Positions 33,633 through 45,097 of a stretch of 64,000 nt of DNA are shown here, piece after piece (positions within the stretch are counted from its first letter, which is position 1; each line of letters starts with the position of its first letter). The DNA is from Zoroaster sp. YZ-2022 (Eukaryota > Echinodermata > Asteroidea > Forcipulatida > Zoroasteridae). The notes beneath the pieces are model-generated. The model was given only the letters and a program-made list of their open reading frames with translations, was not told the DNA's origin and did not search any database. Where the stretch lies: assembly GCA_029582265.1 (NCBI GenBank), contig CM055830.1, positions 25,885,619-25,949,618 of the forward strand, read 5' to 3'. Both the position numbers and the translations under genes were made by a program.

Positions 33633-36009
33633 CCCTTATATGTTATTATCAGGATGATGGATTGATGTAACTTCAGAAAATGATCCCTTCAGAACAATGC
33701 CTTTAAGTTAGGTTTTACAATGGAATAGAACTACATGTGACGTCTTCCTTCCTCCATGATGTGACCGTTTCATTATCTCAATAAAGGTGCTGATATTTGT
33801 TTCTGGTCTACTTTAGTGAGAAAATTAAGTGCTAGTATAAAGTAAACTGCAATGCAGCCATCACCACACAGGACATAAGTACTACTATTATTATGAGGAA
33901 CTACAGACACTATAGTGTAGCTAAATTAACTTGTACTTTTACCAACGCGTACTCCACCGGATGTCAATCCTTACGCATGCCAGTAAATATTCAGTAATAA
34001 ATATTTTTCCGGGTTGAGTTGACCAAAAAAAGTGTGAATTGGTAAAAGTACGAGCACGCATACGAGTTGACCTGTTTCACTCCAGGCGCGGCACATGTGA
34101 TACCATTGCCATACTAAGGTTTTTAACGTTAACCATGGTTTTATGTAATCAATATCTATAAAATTATACTAAAACGAACATACATCTATAAAAAATGTGA
34201 AAGTTTACATACCTTCAAACGAAACCAAGTAATGAAGACCACTTCCATTAATTGTGCACGGATTCTCAAATGATCGATCTGTTAACGTAAGACGTTAAAC
34301 CATACCATCGTGTAGCCTACAAACTGAAGATTGTTGATGACTTGAACAGTTACGATACTGCATTTGGATGTGGTGTCAACGCTGTCTCGGGGTGCTGTAG
34401 GCTGGAACTTAGTCTGAGCCATGATGTATTGGAGTCAACATGCTGTAAAAAATAATAGGAAAGTTTTATAAGTACATGGACCAAGAATAAAGTATTTGAA
34501 ATTTCAGAGAAGTTCTAATTTATGTGAATGAGGAAAATAATACATCACAGTGAACATGCTGTACAAAATAGTACGAAGGTTTTACAAGTACATGGACCAA
34601 GAATAAAGTATTTTAAAATTCAGAGAAGTTCTAATTTATATGAATGGGGAAAATAGTGTATAATTTTGGAGTAGCTGGACCATTGAAATTGAAAAGGGCA
34701 TTGGTTGTTTTCAAAATTGCACACAATTATTCTTGACAATGTGTAATAAATTAAAGAAATGTTCTTGCATGAAACTCACATCAAAAGAGAAAGGTATTTA
34801 AGGAAATTGCTGAGTCTCATAGTTTCATGTGAGAGATGTGTGAGAGATGTCTGAGAGAGGCCTCCCCAGGGAGCAGGACTAACATTAACAACTTATACAA
34901 GTACATGATGTATTGTGTCATGAATATTGTGCATTTTTCCTGTGAAATAATTGTCTATGTAAGTTGATTTGTATCTAAGAAGGGTAAAAAATTAAGGGAA
35001 AGTGCAGTAAACAATCACTACTTGACGTTAATTTGTGCACAAACTGAAGATTTTTGGAGAAAACATAAATTACAAAATATGGCATAAAATTTCAACTGAA
35101 AAATTGCCATAACCTTAACAACTGAATTTTCCTATCCTTATTTACATTCTAAATACATTTTAGTGACATCTGTTCATATTTTGTTAGAAAAGTGGCGAGT
35201 TGTTTACTGTCCAAAGTACAATGTATGTTCACATAACTAACGTTAACCTTAAGTTAAACAGGCACAATGCAACTACATTAACGTTACCAGCCAACCGAAC
35301 GCTTAAAAAATGGCTTTTCTTGTATAAAAACACGAAGATAAATACAGGAAATCCTCTTAACAATTAAATTCAAGATACCTACCCTTTATGACTATGTTGG
35401 CGATCCATTTTTACACTCCCTCAATTTCGTAGAAAGAATTTGTGTTGGCACCACACGCAAACACCGTTGATTGTTTTGCAAATGTGCACGTACGGTACGG
35501 GTACGAGTTGGTTGGAGTACGAGCTGGTTGGAGTACGAGTTTGTCGGGGTACGAGTTGGTTGAAGTACGAGTTGGTTGGAGTACGCGTTGGCACGAGTTC
35601 ATCAGTAATATCACATATTTCACACTCTTATTTTCATAAAAATACAATTTCTTTCCGAGTAAATCAGGAAATATAACCGTAGCAATCGCTAAAATGTTCG
35701 ATGGTTATAGTTTGTAGTGTAAAATATTTCAGTATCTGTTTCTTCCGATTGAGGGCGACATACAGTATTACCGTTCCGCCGGCCGGACTGTTTTATATGC
35801 CCCGCCCACTCGATTGAGTATTGCGGACGTAGTGGAAATAACAGATTGCGCGTAAATCTTCACGAAAAGTGTGTTTCTTTTTTTACAAAAATGTCGTGTT
35901 TTCATTACAAATAAATATCAAACTCAAACATATCCTCGTCTCTAATGTCACATATTTCACACTCTTTACACTCATGATAAACTACATATTTTTCCCCGAC
36001 TAAATCAGT
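33633..36009. other. non-coding; small inverted, tandem and shared repeats
   Basis: GTACTTTTACCAA (33933-33945) is inverted at 34039-34051. An imperfect ~116-bp tandem duplication lies at 34437-34668, with marker AACATGCTGT at 34437 and 34553. 35015-35080 carries CGTTAATTTGTGCACAAAC, whose reverse complement lies at about 16268-16290. No gene is supported. Confidence 0.55.
35501..35596. repeat. 16-bp minisatellite, 6 units
   Basis: Unit GTACGAGTTGGTTGGA starts at 35501, 35517, 35533, 35549, 35565 and 35581, with a few substitutions per unit. The overlapping frames on both strands are by-products. Confidence 0.92.
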
Positions 36010-36224
36010 AATTTTATTGATTTTTCAGATCCCTTGATATGATTTTTTTTAATGATTAAACTTTGAATTATCGTAATTCGATATCTGATGACCTAATCAT
36101 GACGTCACAAATTCTGTTTCATCTACGTGTTAAGTTCTAAGTATATGCCAAGTTTCAAGTTCATGTGAAGTTTGAAAGTATGTGTTTTTTGTAGACAGTC
36201 TATCCGGAGAAGGAGAAGAAAAAA
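36010..36224 (+). mobile_element. Helentron-like element, older copy B' (3' part)
   Basis: It contains the end of an array unit (GATATGATTTTTTTT) and then the right flank: TCGTAATTCGATATCTGATG, AAGTTCTAAGTATATGCC, TTCATGTGAAGTTTG and a GGAGAAGGAGAAG tract. The same order occurs at 37140-37310 in copy B. Its terminal hairpin is missing here and appears after copy B, at 37390-37416. Confidence 0.8.
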
Positions 36225-37367
36225 AACTAGAGCTTAAGTGTTTGTTTGAATAAACACTAGGTGTTCGGGAGGAAGTAAAGGTCAAATTGGGGTCAACTTT
36301 GTTTAAATATTTTTTGACAATTAACGATCTGTACCATGGTGCAAAGATTGTGAATTTACCTCTTGTGGATGATTTTTTTAAAATATTAAACTTTGACTTC
36401 CGGTTTGGAGAGGAAGTAAGGTCAAATTGGGGTCACCTTTGTGTAAATATTTTTCGACAATTAACAATCTATACAATGGTGAAAAAAATGTCAATTTCCC
36501 TTTTGTGGTTGTTGAGATATCATTTTTTAAATATTAAACTTTGACTTCCAGTTTGGACAGGAAGTAAAGGTCAAATTGGGGTCAACTTTTTGTAAATATT
36601 TTTTGACAATTAACGATCTGTACAATGGTACAAAAATTGTGAATTTACCTCTTGTGGTTGTTGAGATATGACTTTTTTAAATATTAAACTTTGACTTCCG
36701 GTTTGGACAGGAAGTAAGGTCAAATTGGGGTCACCTTTGTGTAAATATTTTTCGACAATTAACAGTTTGTACAATGGTACAAAAATTGTGAATTTACCTC
36801 TTGTGGTTGTTGAGATATGATTTGTTTTAATATTAAACTTTGACTTCCGGTTTGGACAGGAAGTAAGGTCAAATTGGGGCCACCTTTGTGTAAATATTTT
36901 TCGACAATTAACAATCTATACAATGGTACACAAAATGTCAATTTACCTCTTGTGGTTGTTGAGATATGATTTTTTTAATTATTAAACTTTGACTTCCGGT
37001 TTGGACAGGAAGTAAGGTCAAATTGGGGTCATCTTTTTGTAAATATTTTTTGACAATTAACAGTCTGTACAATGGTACAAAAATTGTGAATTTACCTCTT
37101 GTGGTTGTTGAGATATGATTTTTTTAAATATTAAACTTTGATTTATCGTAATTCGATATCTGATGACCTCATCATGACGTCACAAATTCTTGTCACAAAT
37201 TCTGTTTCATCTACGTGTTAAGTTCTAAGTATATGCCAAGTTTCAAGTTCATGTGAAGTTTGCAAGTATGTGTTTTTTTGTAGACAATCTCTCCGGAGAA
37301 GAAGAAGGAGAAGAACAAAAACCGAACAAAAACAATAGGTGTTTCGGGTGCATACCCGAACACCTAA
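36225..37367 (+). mobile_element. Helentron/DINE-like element, copy B, nested in B'
   Basis: The left end is AACTAGAGCTTAAGTG with a hairpin pairing AGTGTTT and AAACACT, then AGGTGTTCGGG. The array of 149-bp units runs from 36270 to 37140. The right flank has a GA-rich tract and the hairpin GGTGTTTCGGGT-GCAT-ACCCGAACACC (37338-37364) followed by TAA. A second identical hairpin at 37390-37416 belongs to the older copy, so B sits between the GA tract and terminal hairpin of B'. This fixes its ends to within the A-run. Confidence 0.8.
36270..37140. repeat. 149-bp tandem array of copy B
   Basis: TTTGACTT markers are at 36392, 36540, 36690, 36839 and 36988, with a final partial unit at 37137 that diverges into the right flank. 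The first unit lacks its start and opens at GGAAGTAAAGGTC. Units match those at 31491-32478. Confidence 0.97.
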
Positions 37368-37420
37368 AAAAAAACGAACAAAAACAATAGGTGTTTCGGG
37401 TGCATACCCGAACACCTAAT
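37368..37420 (+). mobile_element. terminal hairpin of older copy B'
   Basis: ACGAACAAAAACAATA leads into the hairpin 37390-37416 with CACCTAAT at its end. This is the same end as copy B and locus D, separated from the rest of B' by the insertion of B. Confidence 0.7.
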
Positions 37421-37606
37421 AAAAGGGACAACAGGAGTATACATGTGTTTTCTAACATCGCGCACAACTTGTACAGTACATCGCTGTTGCAGGTATGTGT
37501 TGCGTTCGCGATGCACGCCCAAACATATTGCTGCATCAAGTATGTACAGTGGTAAACCATTTACTAATAATCAATAAGTATTGAATCTGTAATCAATAAC
37601 CAATCA

Positions 37607-37980
37607 TGCATGTTTCAATGGAACTAGATTTTATAATTATCAGGATCATGTCTTCGAGACTTCGTTTTTCCAAGACATTTACAAGCATAAATTGAGGGAT
37701 TCTTATAAGAGTTAAAACAACGACCATCAACATAATGTATTTCCCCCAGACCCCTTTCAATAATCAATAACTGGTGATGCAAGAACCCCTTCCAAACAGC
37801 ATTACAGCAAAATAAAAGAAATACGCAAACAGCGTCGTTAATAATGTTGTCGTTAATTGCTCAATTGATTTACAGGTGACAATAACATGTTTAATTTATG
37901 TTTATTTATTAAATATGCCGTTGAAGCAAAAACAGAAAGACTAACAAACCACGCATGCTCGTTATTTTGTATGTTTCTAG
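37607..37980 (+). other. 5' untranslated region and putative intron of the GTPase gene
   Basis: This segment is conserved in the pseudogene at 28690. TTTACAGGTGACAA near 37870 could be a donor and TGTTTCTAG at 37972-37980 the acceptor of an intron about 100 bp long. That the pseudogene keeps both implies segmental duplication rather than retroposition. Inference from sequence only. Confidence 0.45.
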
Positions 37981-38000
37981 GTCAACGGGGAGTCGACACC

Positions 38001-39755
38001 ATGGCACCATGTTCTACCATATCCAAAACAGCTACAGAGGTAAACAGTAGTGACACACAGAACAGCATGAGTGAGTGTGCCGTATGTGGTAAATTAGGAA
38101 CTCCTGCAGAAAGTGACTCGACAAAAATCACTCCTGCACCAACTTGTGAGAAATATTCCCATAAAATAGTTCAAAAATCTCTCCAAGTCGAAAATGAAAA
38201 TAAAGGGGAGTCAAAAATTCTCAAATTTCCGTTGACTGAAAAGCATGTTCCTGAGAATGCAAAATACCTTAATTACAGCTTTGGTGAGATACCTAAAGTG
38301 CAGGGTGAGCATAAAGTGATTATGCTCGTGGGTGCTACAGGTGCCGGTAAAAGTACATTGATTAATGCAATGATTAACTACATCGTAGGAGTAGAATGGG
38401 AGGATGAATTTCGATTTAAGATGATTGATGATGAAAGAAAAGGGGCATCTAGATCACAAGCACACAGTCAAACGCAGATCATAACATCATACACAATTTA
38501 CAAAAACAAACATCACAACATCCCCTACACATTGACAATCATTGACACTCCAGGATTTGGGGATACCAGAGGTGTTGTTCGAGATAAAGCTATCACTGAC
38601 CTGATACGAAACTTTTTCTCACACTCTGATTCCCAACATGTTGATCACATTGAAGCTATTGGCTTTGTTGTTCAAAGTTCACTGGCAAGGCTTACTTCTA
38701 CTCAGCGGTACATCTTTGATTCAATTCTGTCTTTATTCGGTAAAGATTTTTCGGAAAATGTCGTTCTTCTCATCACGTTTGCTGATGGACAAAAGCCAGC
38801 GGTCATTGAAGCAGTCAAAGCGGCAAGTGTTCCTTGCAACGATGACATGTTCAAGTTCAATAACTCAGCATTGTTTGTTGATAGCAGATGTGTTGAAGAA
38901 GATGATTTTTCTAGAATGTTCTGGAAAATGGGAAAAAAAAGCATGAAAAATTTCTTCACCAAGGTTGAACAATTGAATCCTACAAGCCTTACTCTCACAA
39001 GAGAAGTCCTTCACGAACGTCAATGTTTGGAAATCACTATTAAAGGTATACAACGACAGATGAATGTGGGTCTTTGTAAAGTTGCCGAAGTAAAAAAAGA
39101 GCAGGAAACCCTTGAAAAACATGAAACAGAAATACAGAAACATAAGTCTTTTACCTTTGAGGTTGATGTTATACAAATAAAGAAGGTTAACATAGATACC
39201 CACGCCATGAATTGCTCAACATGTGAATTTACGTGTCATGAGCCATGTAGCGTTCCATTTAACGCATTCACGAGACTGTGTAAGATAATGACTTGGGGTG
39301 GCGATTGCACTGCATGTCCCGGCAAGTGCAGCTCGACTGATCATTCCCGAGATGATTACCGGTTTGAATACCACACAGTGAAGGAAACGCGCAAATATGA
39401 AGACATTGAGAAGCGGTACAAGGATGCGACAGGCAAGAAACTGACAGTCAACGAGGTAATACAAAAACTTAAACAGGAAATACAAACCGGCCAAGAATGC
39501 GTTGCAGGTTTCATTGAGCAATCGAAAAGAAGTATTATGCGTCTAGACGAGATCGCACTGAAGCCAAACCCACTCAGCACAAATGATTATGTACAGTTAT
39601 TGATTAAGACAGAGAAGCATGATGCCCGAGAAGGTTGGAAGGTTAGACTGGAAGCACTTGAGGATATTTGCTCACAGGCAGACATTATAGAAAAAGTTAA
39701 ACACTCTAGGCCTAAAGACTCAGAAAAGAAGTGGTATGAGTTTTGGAAAAAATAA
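38001..39755 (+). CDS. P-loop GTPase (AIG1/septin-like G domain) with Cys-rich module
   Basis: An open frame of 584 codons. The start is taken at ATG 38001, in a good context (GACACCATGG), because TGTTTCTAG at 37972-37980 looks like a splice acceptor just upstream; the in-frame ATG at 37887 would lie in that intron. Residues 111-119 are GATGAGKST (G1), 182-189 DTPGFGDT (G3) and 259-262 TFAD, where TKxD-type G4 is usual. Residues 340-385 look coiled-coil. Residues 405-448 hold about nine Cys and two His (CSTC, CHEPC, CTACPGKC), a likely metal-binding module. The C-terminus ends in KKWYEFWKK. The role is probably a cytosolic GTPase. Similar large uncharacterised GTPases are, from memory, numerous in fish and invertebrates, with immune-related roles suspected. 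AATAAA overlaps the stop and recurs at 39777. A decayed paralogue lies at 28690. Confidence 0.85.
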   Translation: MAPCSTISKTATEVNSSDTQNSMSECAVCGKLGTPAESDSTKITPAPTCEKYSHKIVQKSLQVENENKGESKILKFPLTEKHVPENAKYLNYSFGEIPKVQGEHKVIMLVGATGAGKSTLINAMINYIVGVEWEDEFRFKMIDDERKGASRSQAHSQTQIITSYTIYKNKHHNIPYTLTIIDTPGFGDTRGVVRDKAITDLIRNFFSHSDSQHVDHIEAIGFVVQSSLARLTSTQRYIFDSILSLFGKDFSENVVLLITFADGQKPAVIEAVKAASVPCNDDMFKFNNSALFVDSRCVEEDDFSRMFWKMGKKSMKNFFTKVEQLNPTSLTLTREVLHERQCLEITIKGIQRQMNVGLCKVAEVKKEQETLEKHETEIQKHKSFTFEVDVIQIKKVNIDTHAMNCSTCEFTCHEPCSVPFNAFTRLCKIMTWGGDCTACPGKCSSTDHSRDDYRFEYHTVKETRKYEDIEKRYKDATGKKLTVNEVIQKLKQEIQTGQECVAGFIEQSKRSIMRLDEIALKPNPLSTNDYVQLLIKTEKHDAREGWKVRLEALEDICSQADIIEKVKHSRPKDSEKKWYEFWKK

Positions 39756-40227
39756 ACATAATTGATCACAGATAAAAATAAAACGTACATAAAACGTAGT
39801 CAGTTGGTGTATAGTTTAGAACCCTGGATGTTTGTAGAATACATATTAAGGAGTATGCTGTCCCATGGTGTGACATATGCAAAAGACGAAGAATTCGACC
39901 AGCATGATAAAATGATTAATCTGGGGATAGGAAGAACAGTTCAACAAAAGTCCCTTTTGCTAATAGAGAGGCTTCATACAAATGGAAAAATAGACGCCAA
40001 ATAAGTACGGAAATGAAAACGACTAAATAGCTAGGTCAGTATATCCTGACAGATTACAAGAATAGCTTTTAAACGTTCCAGAAGAGAAAAAGAAACAAGG
40101 TTCTCACACAATGACTTTGAACAACTGTATTTAAACAAGGGGAATTGTGTGTGTTACATAATGATGTTGCGAAGTTCTGCTTCTAATAACTCTAATAAGC
40201 TGGGAAAATCATTTTCCAAAAAAAAAA
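39756..40227 (+). other. probable 3' UTR of the GTPase gene, then non-coding
   Basis: Two AATAAA signals lie at 39751 and 39777. The frame that follows starts without an ATG and has no recognised domain. Confidence 0.45.
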
Positions 40228-40591
40228 ATAATAATAATAATAATAATGTGTGGACTTATATAGCGCACATATCCACCAACTGAGTGGTGCTCAAGGCGCA
40301 TTATATTATTACTCCTGCTCATGAAGCTCATAAGGCTCATAAATCATTCCTGAAACCATCTCAGCTCCCTGGGGAGTATACAGCTCAATTGCTGCCATTA
40401 CAGCGCATATAGGGCTAATCAACCAACTCTGCACTCACAGGTACCCATTTAACCCCTGGGTGGAGAGAAGCAATTATGGTTAGGTGTCTTGCTCAAGGAC
40501 ACAAGTGTCACGGCCGGGATTTGAACCCACATTCTGCTGCTAACACCAGAACTTGAGTCCGGTAAGCTAGACCGCTCGGCCACGACACTCC
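40228..40591 (-). mobile_element. tRNA-derived SINE, full length
   Basis: The 5' head is at the high-coordinate end. On the minus strand box A is TGGCCGAGCGGT (40571-40582) and box B GGTTCAAATCC (40518-40528), with spacing and a long variable arm like a Leu/Ser-type tRNA. The body has CCTTGAGCAAGACACC and ends GCGCTATATAAGTCCACAC plus an ATT repeat tail. The same 3' part occurs at 50350-50424. It would be transcribed by RNA polymerase III and moved by a LINE in trans. Confidence 0.9.
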
Positions 40592-41162
40592 AATCATTGG
40601 TTAAGAGGAAGATTTTATTAACGGTGTAGACATATGTTGTATTTTATTTTATTGATTTGATAAATTATTTAATTTTATTTTCATAATGAAAGAACCAATT
40701 TCATCAGATCTTTTCATGTATGGGATTGTCTACAGATGTGTGTTGGCCTATAAAGTGTGAATGTGAAATAATTTGTAATAAAAGTTACTTCTGAAAGAGA
40801 GCGAGAGAAAAAAACAATTATTACAAACACAATTGATCACAGATTAACATAAATCGTACTTACAGCATTCCTTTAAATATTTCTGTCTGAGGTGTTATCA
40901 TTTTTAAGTAGCATTAGTAAAATAATTTCTCAACTAAATTTACAACATTCGCAGACGTGAATTCCACGAACGAATGAAACAGAAACAATTGAATGCATTA
41001 CTATGTTCTCGTTAAAGACACGATGAAAATAAGATGCAGCTTTCACAGGATGGTTTCTGTTCACATATCTTGATTGTTGCAACGTATGAATGCATTTACA
41101 TACATTGATTTTACCAAATGTAAATATCCTTGCTTTATCTATAAAGAAAATTACCATAATTA
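40592..41162. other. non-coding, nothing recognised
   Basis: No gene or repeat structure seen. Confidence 0.5.
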
Positions 41163-41422
41163 CATGGGCGGATCCAGAACCTTTTTTTAGGGGGCTGAGA
41201 ATCAAAAACAATTATTTTTCAGTACTACAAAAATTACAATGAAATAATCAAAGGGAGAGAAAAACAAAGCACACTGTGGGAATGGGAGTGCGTTCTCCCC
41301 TCCCTTCCCCCACACTCTCTCTCTTTTTCTCTTTTTTTAATTTTAAATTTTTTAAATATTTTTTTTACGATTTTAGGGGGGGGGGGGGCTACAGCCCCCT
41401 TAGCCCCCTGGATCCGCCTATG
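41163..41422. mobile_element. 260-bp MITE ending in GGCGGATCCAG
   Basis: The left end is CATGGGCGGATCCAG and the right end reversed is CATAGGCGGATCCAG. Both continue inward to AGGGGGCT. The interior is low complexity (T-rich and a 12-G run). No target duplication is certain. Class unknown. Confidence 0.7.
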
Positions 41423-43380
41423 AATTATTTTAAGCTGAAATTAGTGAATAAATCAGTTGTAAAGCCTTGAGCAACATTTGCGTTAAAAGGGCTTTAATTA
41501 CAAACATAAAGTTGCAGCTGATTTCAATTTCTTTATCGTTGTTATAATATTCTTGTGAAAAGCGAATGTCTGTCATTTAATATTTGGTTATATCTAAGTT
41601 CTATTTAATCATCTTATGGACTGAACGGCATTTGTTAGGTTTCATGTACTGTGAAAATTACGTTGTAACAGCCTAGCAGTCTTCTATTGAAGCTGGATTT
41701 GATCTGACATTTTGCTATCTGTTAGGCATATTTTAATTATACAGGTAAAAACAGATTGTTAAAATTATTGTCCAGTGTTTATGTGCCCGGTTTAACGTTT
41801 TAACATTACTGCCGATGTTATCGCTGTGTTGTCAAGAAAACATGCTTGTTGTGCTAATGAAATGTAATTAAATTTATCTTGAAAATAGACAATACTGAGT
41901 TAGTAATGTTATGTTTATAACAACTACTAATTTTGATAGTATAACGTTGTGCACATCAATAATCGTGGGCCATCCTAATTACAATGGTAAAGTTCAGTCA
42001 GAAGGCCCATCGCTATCTGACCCATCAGACTTTAGGATTTGTCAGTTTAAACTAATTACATACATGACTGTGTACAATGTATGCACTGGTTTTTAAAATT
42101 TATATTAGCATATTATCTTTTCAGTCTTTTATTGCTTGCACATTTCAGCATTACTCAGTGTCTGTGAAGTGCACATCGCATTGTTTATCTGTAACCAAAA
42201 CACAAACAAATTACAATATCACCTTTTTAATTGGTATTATCAGAGTAAATTTAAATGATAGTGAAATAGTGTCAAACCTGTCGAAATCTTAATTCAAAAT
42301 AATTGAATGTATATATTACATTATTGCACTGTTTATAGAAATTGTAATAGAAATTGTAATCATTGCGATTACCATGTTACACTATGTGTGTAAAAACTAT
42401 TCATTGCTTTTTTTCAAAATATTAAATTTTAGACTCACTTGTGAAATTAACTGTATACTGCGGATAAAAAATTTCATACTGGCTGTTGTGCGTTATCATA
42501 AGCACCTTCGTTAAATAGAAATAATTGTATTATGTAGTGATATAGGAAAGGAAACAACCTTAAGTTTTCATTATAATTAAGATTTAAAACAAAGGTCGTC
42601 TGATTTTATACATTTACATTAGTTGGCAACAAAATAAACTCTATATTCATGTTAACAAAAATAAACGCGAACAATATTTATGAATTTATTGTTTTTGCAG
42701 CGATGTGTTAAAAGTAAAACATTATAAGACAATTATAACTGTAATTCATGGACACTGATGATCAAGTAACCGTATCGTTCCTCTAAAGTTTAAAAAGTAT
42801 GTTCAACACGAAGTTTATATTGGTACAAATAACACAATGTGATTTTGGATATCATATATTCTTATAAGATATAATTCTTATAAGATATAATTATATAAAT
42901 CTTATAAGATATAATTATATTTAATAGTGCAGTAGCGTGTTAACAATTATCGATTTATCTCAAATTTTCCAGGCTGGAATTAATACTCGTGTTTTACGAG
43001 TTTTAATAAATAAATGAGTATGCACAATACAAACATTAAACTCATATTGATGTACGCAAATGGCGCCATTGTATAGTGCACCCTTAATAATTATGTTTAC
43101 TAAAACAATTTAAGGATATTAAGTCTTTAAATTCCATGAAATGTTGTTGCGAAACGGTAATTTGTTAATTTTAAAACGTTAAAAAAACAACTTCTTGTCT
43201 TGTAGTTAGAGAGAAATTAAAAAAAAATGTTTTGACGTGTACGTTTCCCAACAGTACATGCAACCGACAGCAGCGCTGTATAATTACATCTTGCACGTCA
43301 ATTGAAGAGCTCAGAGACCATGTGACAGGATGAAAAAAGGCGCATATATCGGTAACTTATTACTGCTCACGGGCGAAATA
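41423..43380. other. non-coding, nothing recognised
   Basis: AT-rich. CTTATAAGATATAATT occurs three times between 42861 and 42920. No gene is supported. Confidence 0.5.
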
Positions 43381-43506
43381 TAAGTAAGAGTAGTGTACAC
43401 AACTACCTTACGGTTACGCGATTGACTATACCAACAGGTTGGCTAAGTAAGAGTAGTGTACACAACTACCTTACGGTTACGCGATTGACTATACCAACAG
43501 GTTGGC
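43381..43506. repeat. perfect 63-bp tandem duplication
   Basis: 43381-43443 and 43444-43506 are identical, starting TAAGTAAGAGTAGTG and ending CAACAGGTTGGC. It is either very recent or an assembly artefact. Confidence 0.97.
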
Positions 43507-44830
43507 TTATTATTTTCAACAATTATAGGGGAAAAATACTATAAAACTATAAAAATGATATAATTTATTATTAGCCAAATGAACTTACACAGTACGTAGT
43601 GTAGTACGGTATGTGTATCTGTAATGATTAAGTACTTATCATTAAACCATATATATTCAGCTCCATATTTAACGGTACTTTCACTGCACTGCACTGCACC
43701 AGAAAATAATGTGTCTTGGACTGAATGAGCGCTCGAAAATATGAAAATTGTTGGATGCTCTGTCTGTTTTAAATAACTGCAGTTTTCTTCACGGAATCGA
43801 AAGGACATTCCGCCGTGACTGGAAGTTTTGCACAACATAAGATTGAAACAAACTTAACTACAAACCCCTTAAGCATATTTCTCCATGTATATGTATACCA
43901 GACGCAAGTCCCAAACTAATATTGCTCAGATTGACACCAATAGACCATTTAACAAAGCACTCGGTAACACTGGCGTAAATCCGCGATGAAAATTGGGGGG
44001 ATGATTTTGAAATGTTGGTGCATACGGTATAGCTTGAAGTTTTGCAGTCGACAACTATTCAGAATCTTGCAGCTACAGTACAGCCATTACATGTGTATTT
44101 TTAGTATACATGTCTGTTTTTTTCAACGCATGGACAATTTTGGGGGATGATCCTATGGACCATCCCCGGTCCAAAAAGTGGTGGGATATATCCCCCACCC
44201 TCTGGGATTTATGCCCGTGCTCGGTAAAATTCATAGGCCTAAGCTTTATTTACATATTGATCACATGGCTCACTTTTGAAAATTTGTCACTGGTATTCAA
44301 AAATGGAGATTCCAGGGTGCCCGGTTGTATCAGGTAGTAGCATGTGAATTGATTAATGAAAATAACATTACAAGGGCAGTTTTAGAGAACTTGAACAGTG
44401 CATAATCATCTGTTATAGGCCATTTAATGTATTGAAATTGTAATTTTAAATAATATTAATAAAAGAGTAATTCACGGAAGATTTCTTGTTCTCTTCAAAC
44501 AAAAGTGTGGTTTCGTAAATTATTTTATTGTATCCCTTTTTAATTGATTGCAGTAGGATTCAATGGTTCCTTTTATAATCCCCTTTGTCCCGTCGTTCAT
44601 GGAGGCCTTAGTAGTGGAGAACAGGTAGTCAGGTCACGTCAGGTAGTCCTGACCACTCAGGCTTGTAGAGTACAACATCACGGGATGGGAACGGGTTGCT
44701 GGAACTTAGATCCATTGGCAATTTTATTCTTTATATCTACTCAACAGGTAACAAAATCAGGCAAAAAGCTCGGTTACCAAATCCAGTAATTTGTTTAAAC
44801 ATAACTTTAAACGTATTCACAACAGACCAT
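43507..44830. other. non-coding, nothing recognised
   Basis: Several frames of 70-100 codons exist on both strands but none carries a recognisable domain. Confidence 0.5.
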
Positions 44831-45097
44831 ACAATTCGTCCCTAATTTGCCATAGTACCAATCCCGAATTAAGTTGGCATAGTGACCAATGCGGTATTGG
44901 TCACTTTGCCAAATTACAAAAATAGCCACTTAGAGCATTCGTCATTTGAATGCATGCTCTATCTCCAAAACTATAAGGAATATATGCATGTGGATTAGAT
45001 ACAATGGTAGGTCTCTTCCTGAATGTACTAATGGGCGGGAAAACTTACAATTGAAAAAAGTCGGATTGGTCACTATGGCAAATTAGGGACGAATTGT
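44831..45097. mobile_element. 267-bp MITE with an internal inverted repeat
   Basis: The ends are ACAATTCGTCCCTAATTTG and its reverse complement, continuing into CCATAGT..CCAATC. Next to the left arm a second hairpin pairs GGCATAGTGACCAAT with ATTGGTCACTTTGCC. No coding capacity. Confidence 0.8.

Noticed and set aside
37887..38000. Upstream ATG of the GTPase frame as the start
   Set aside because: It precedes a splice-acceptor-like TGTTTCTAG, and the 38 extra residues do not look like protein. ATG 38001 has a better context.
39762..40004. 80-codon frame after the GTPase
   Set aside because: It begins with TTG, lies in the probable 3' UTR after AATAAA and has no domain.
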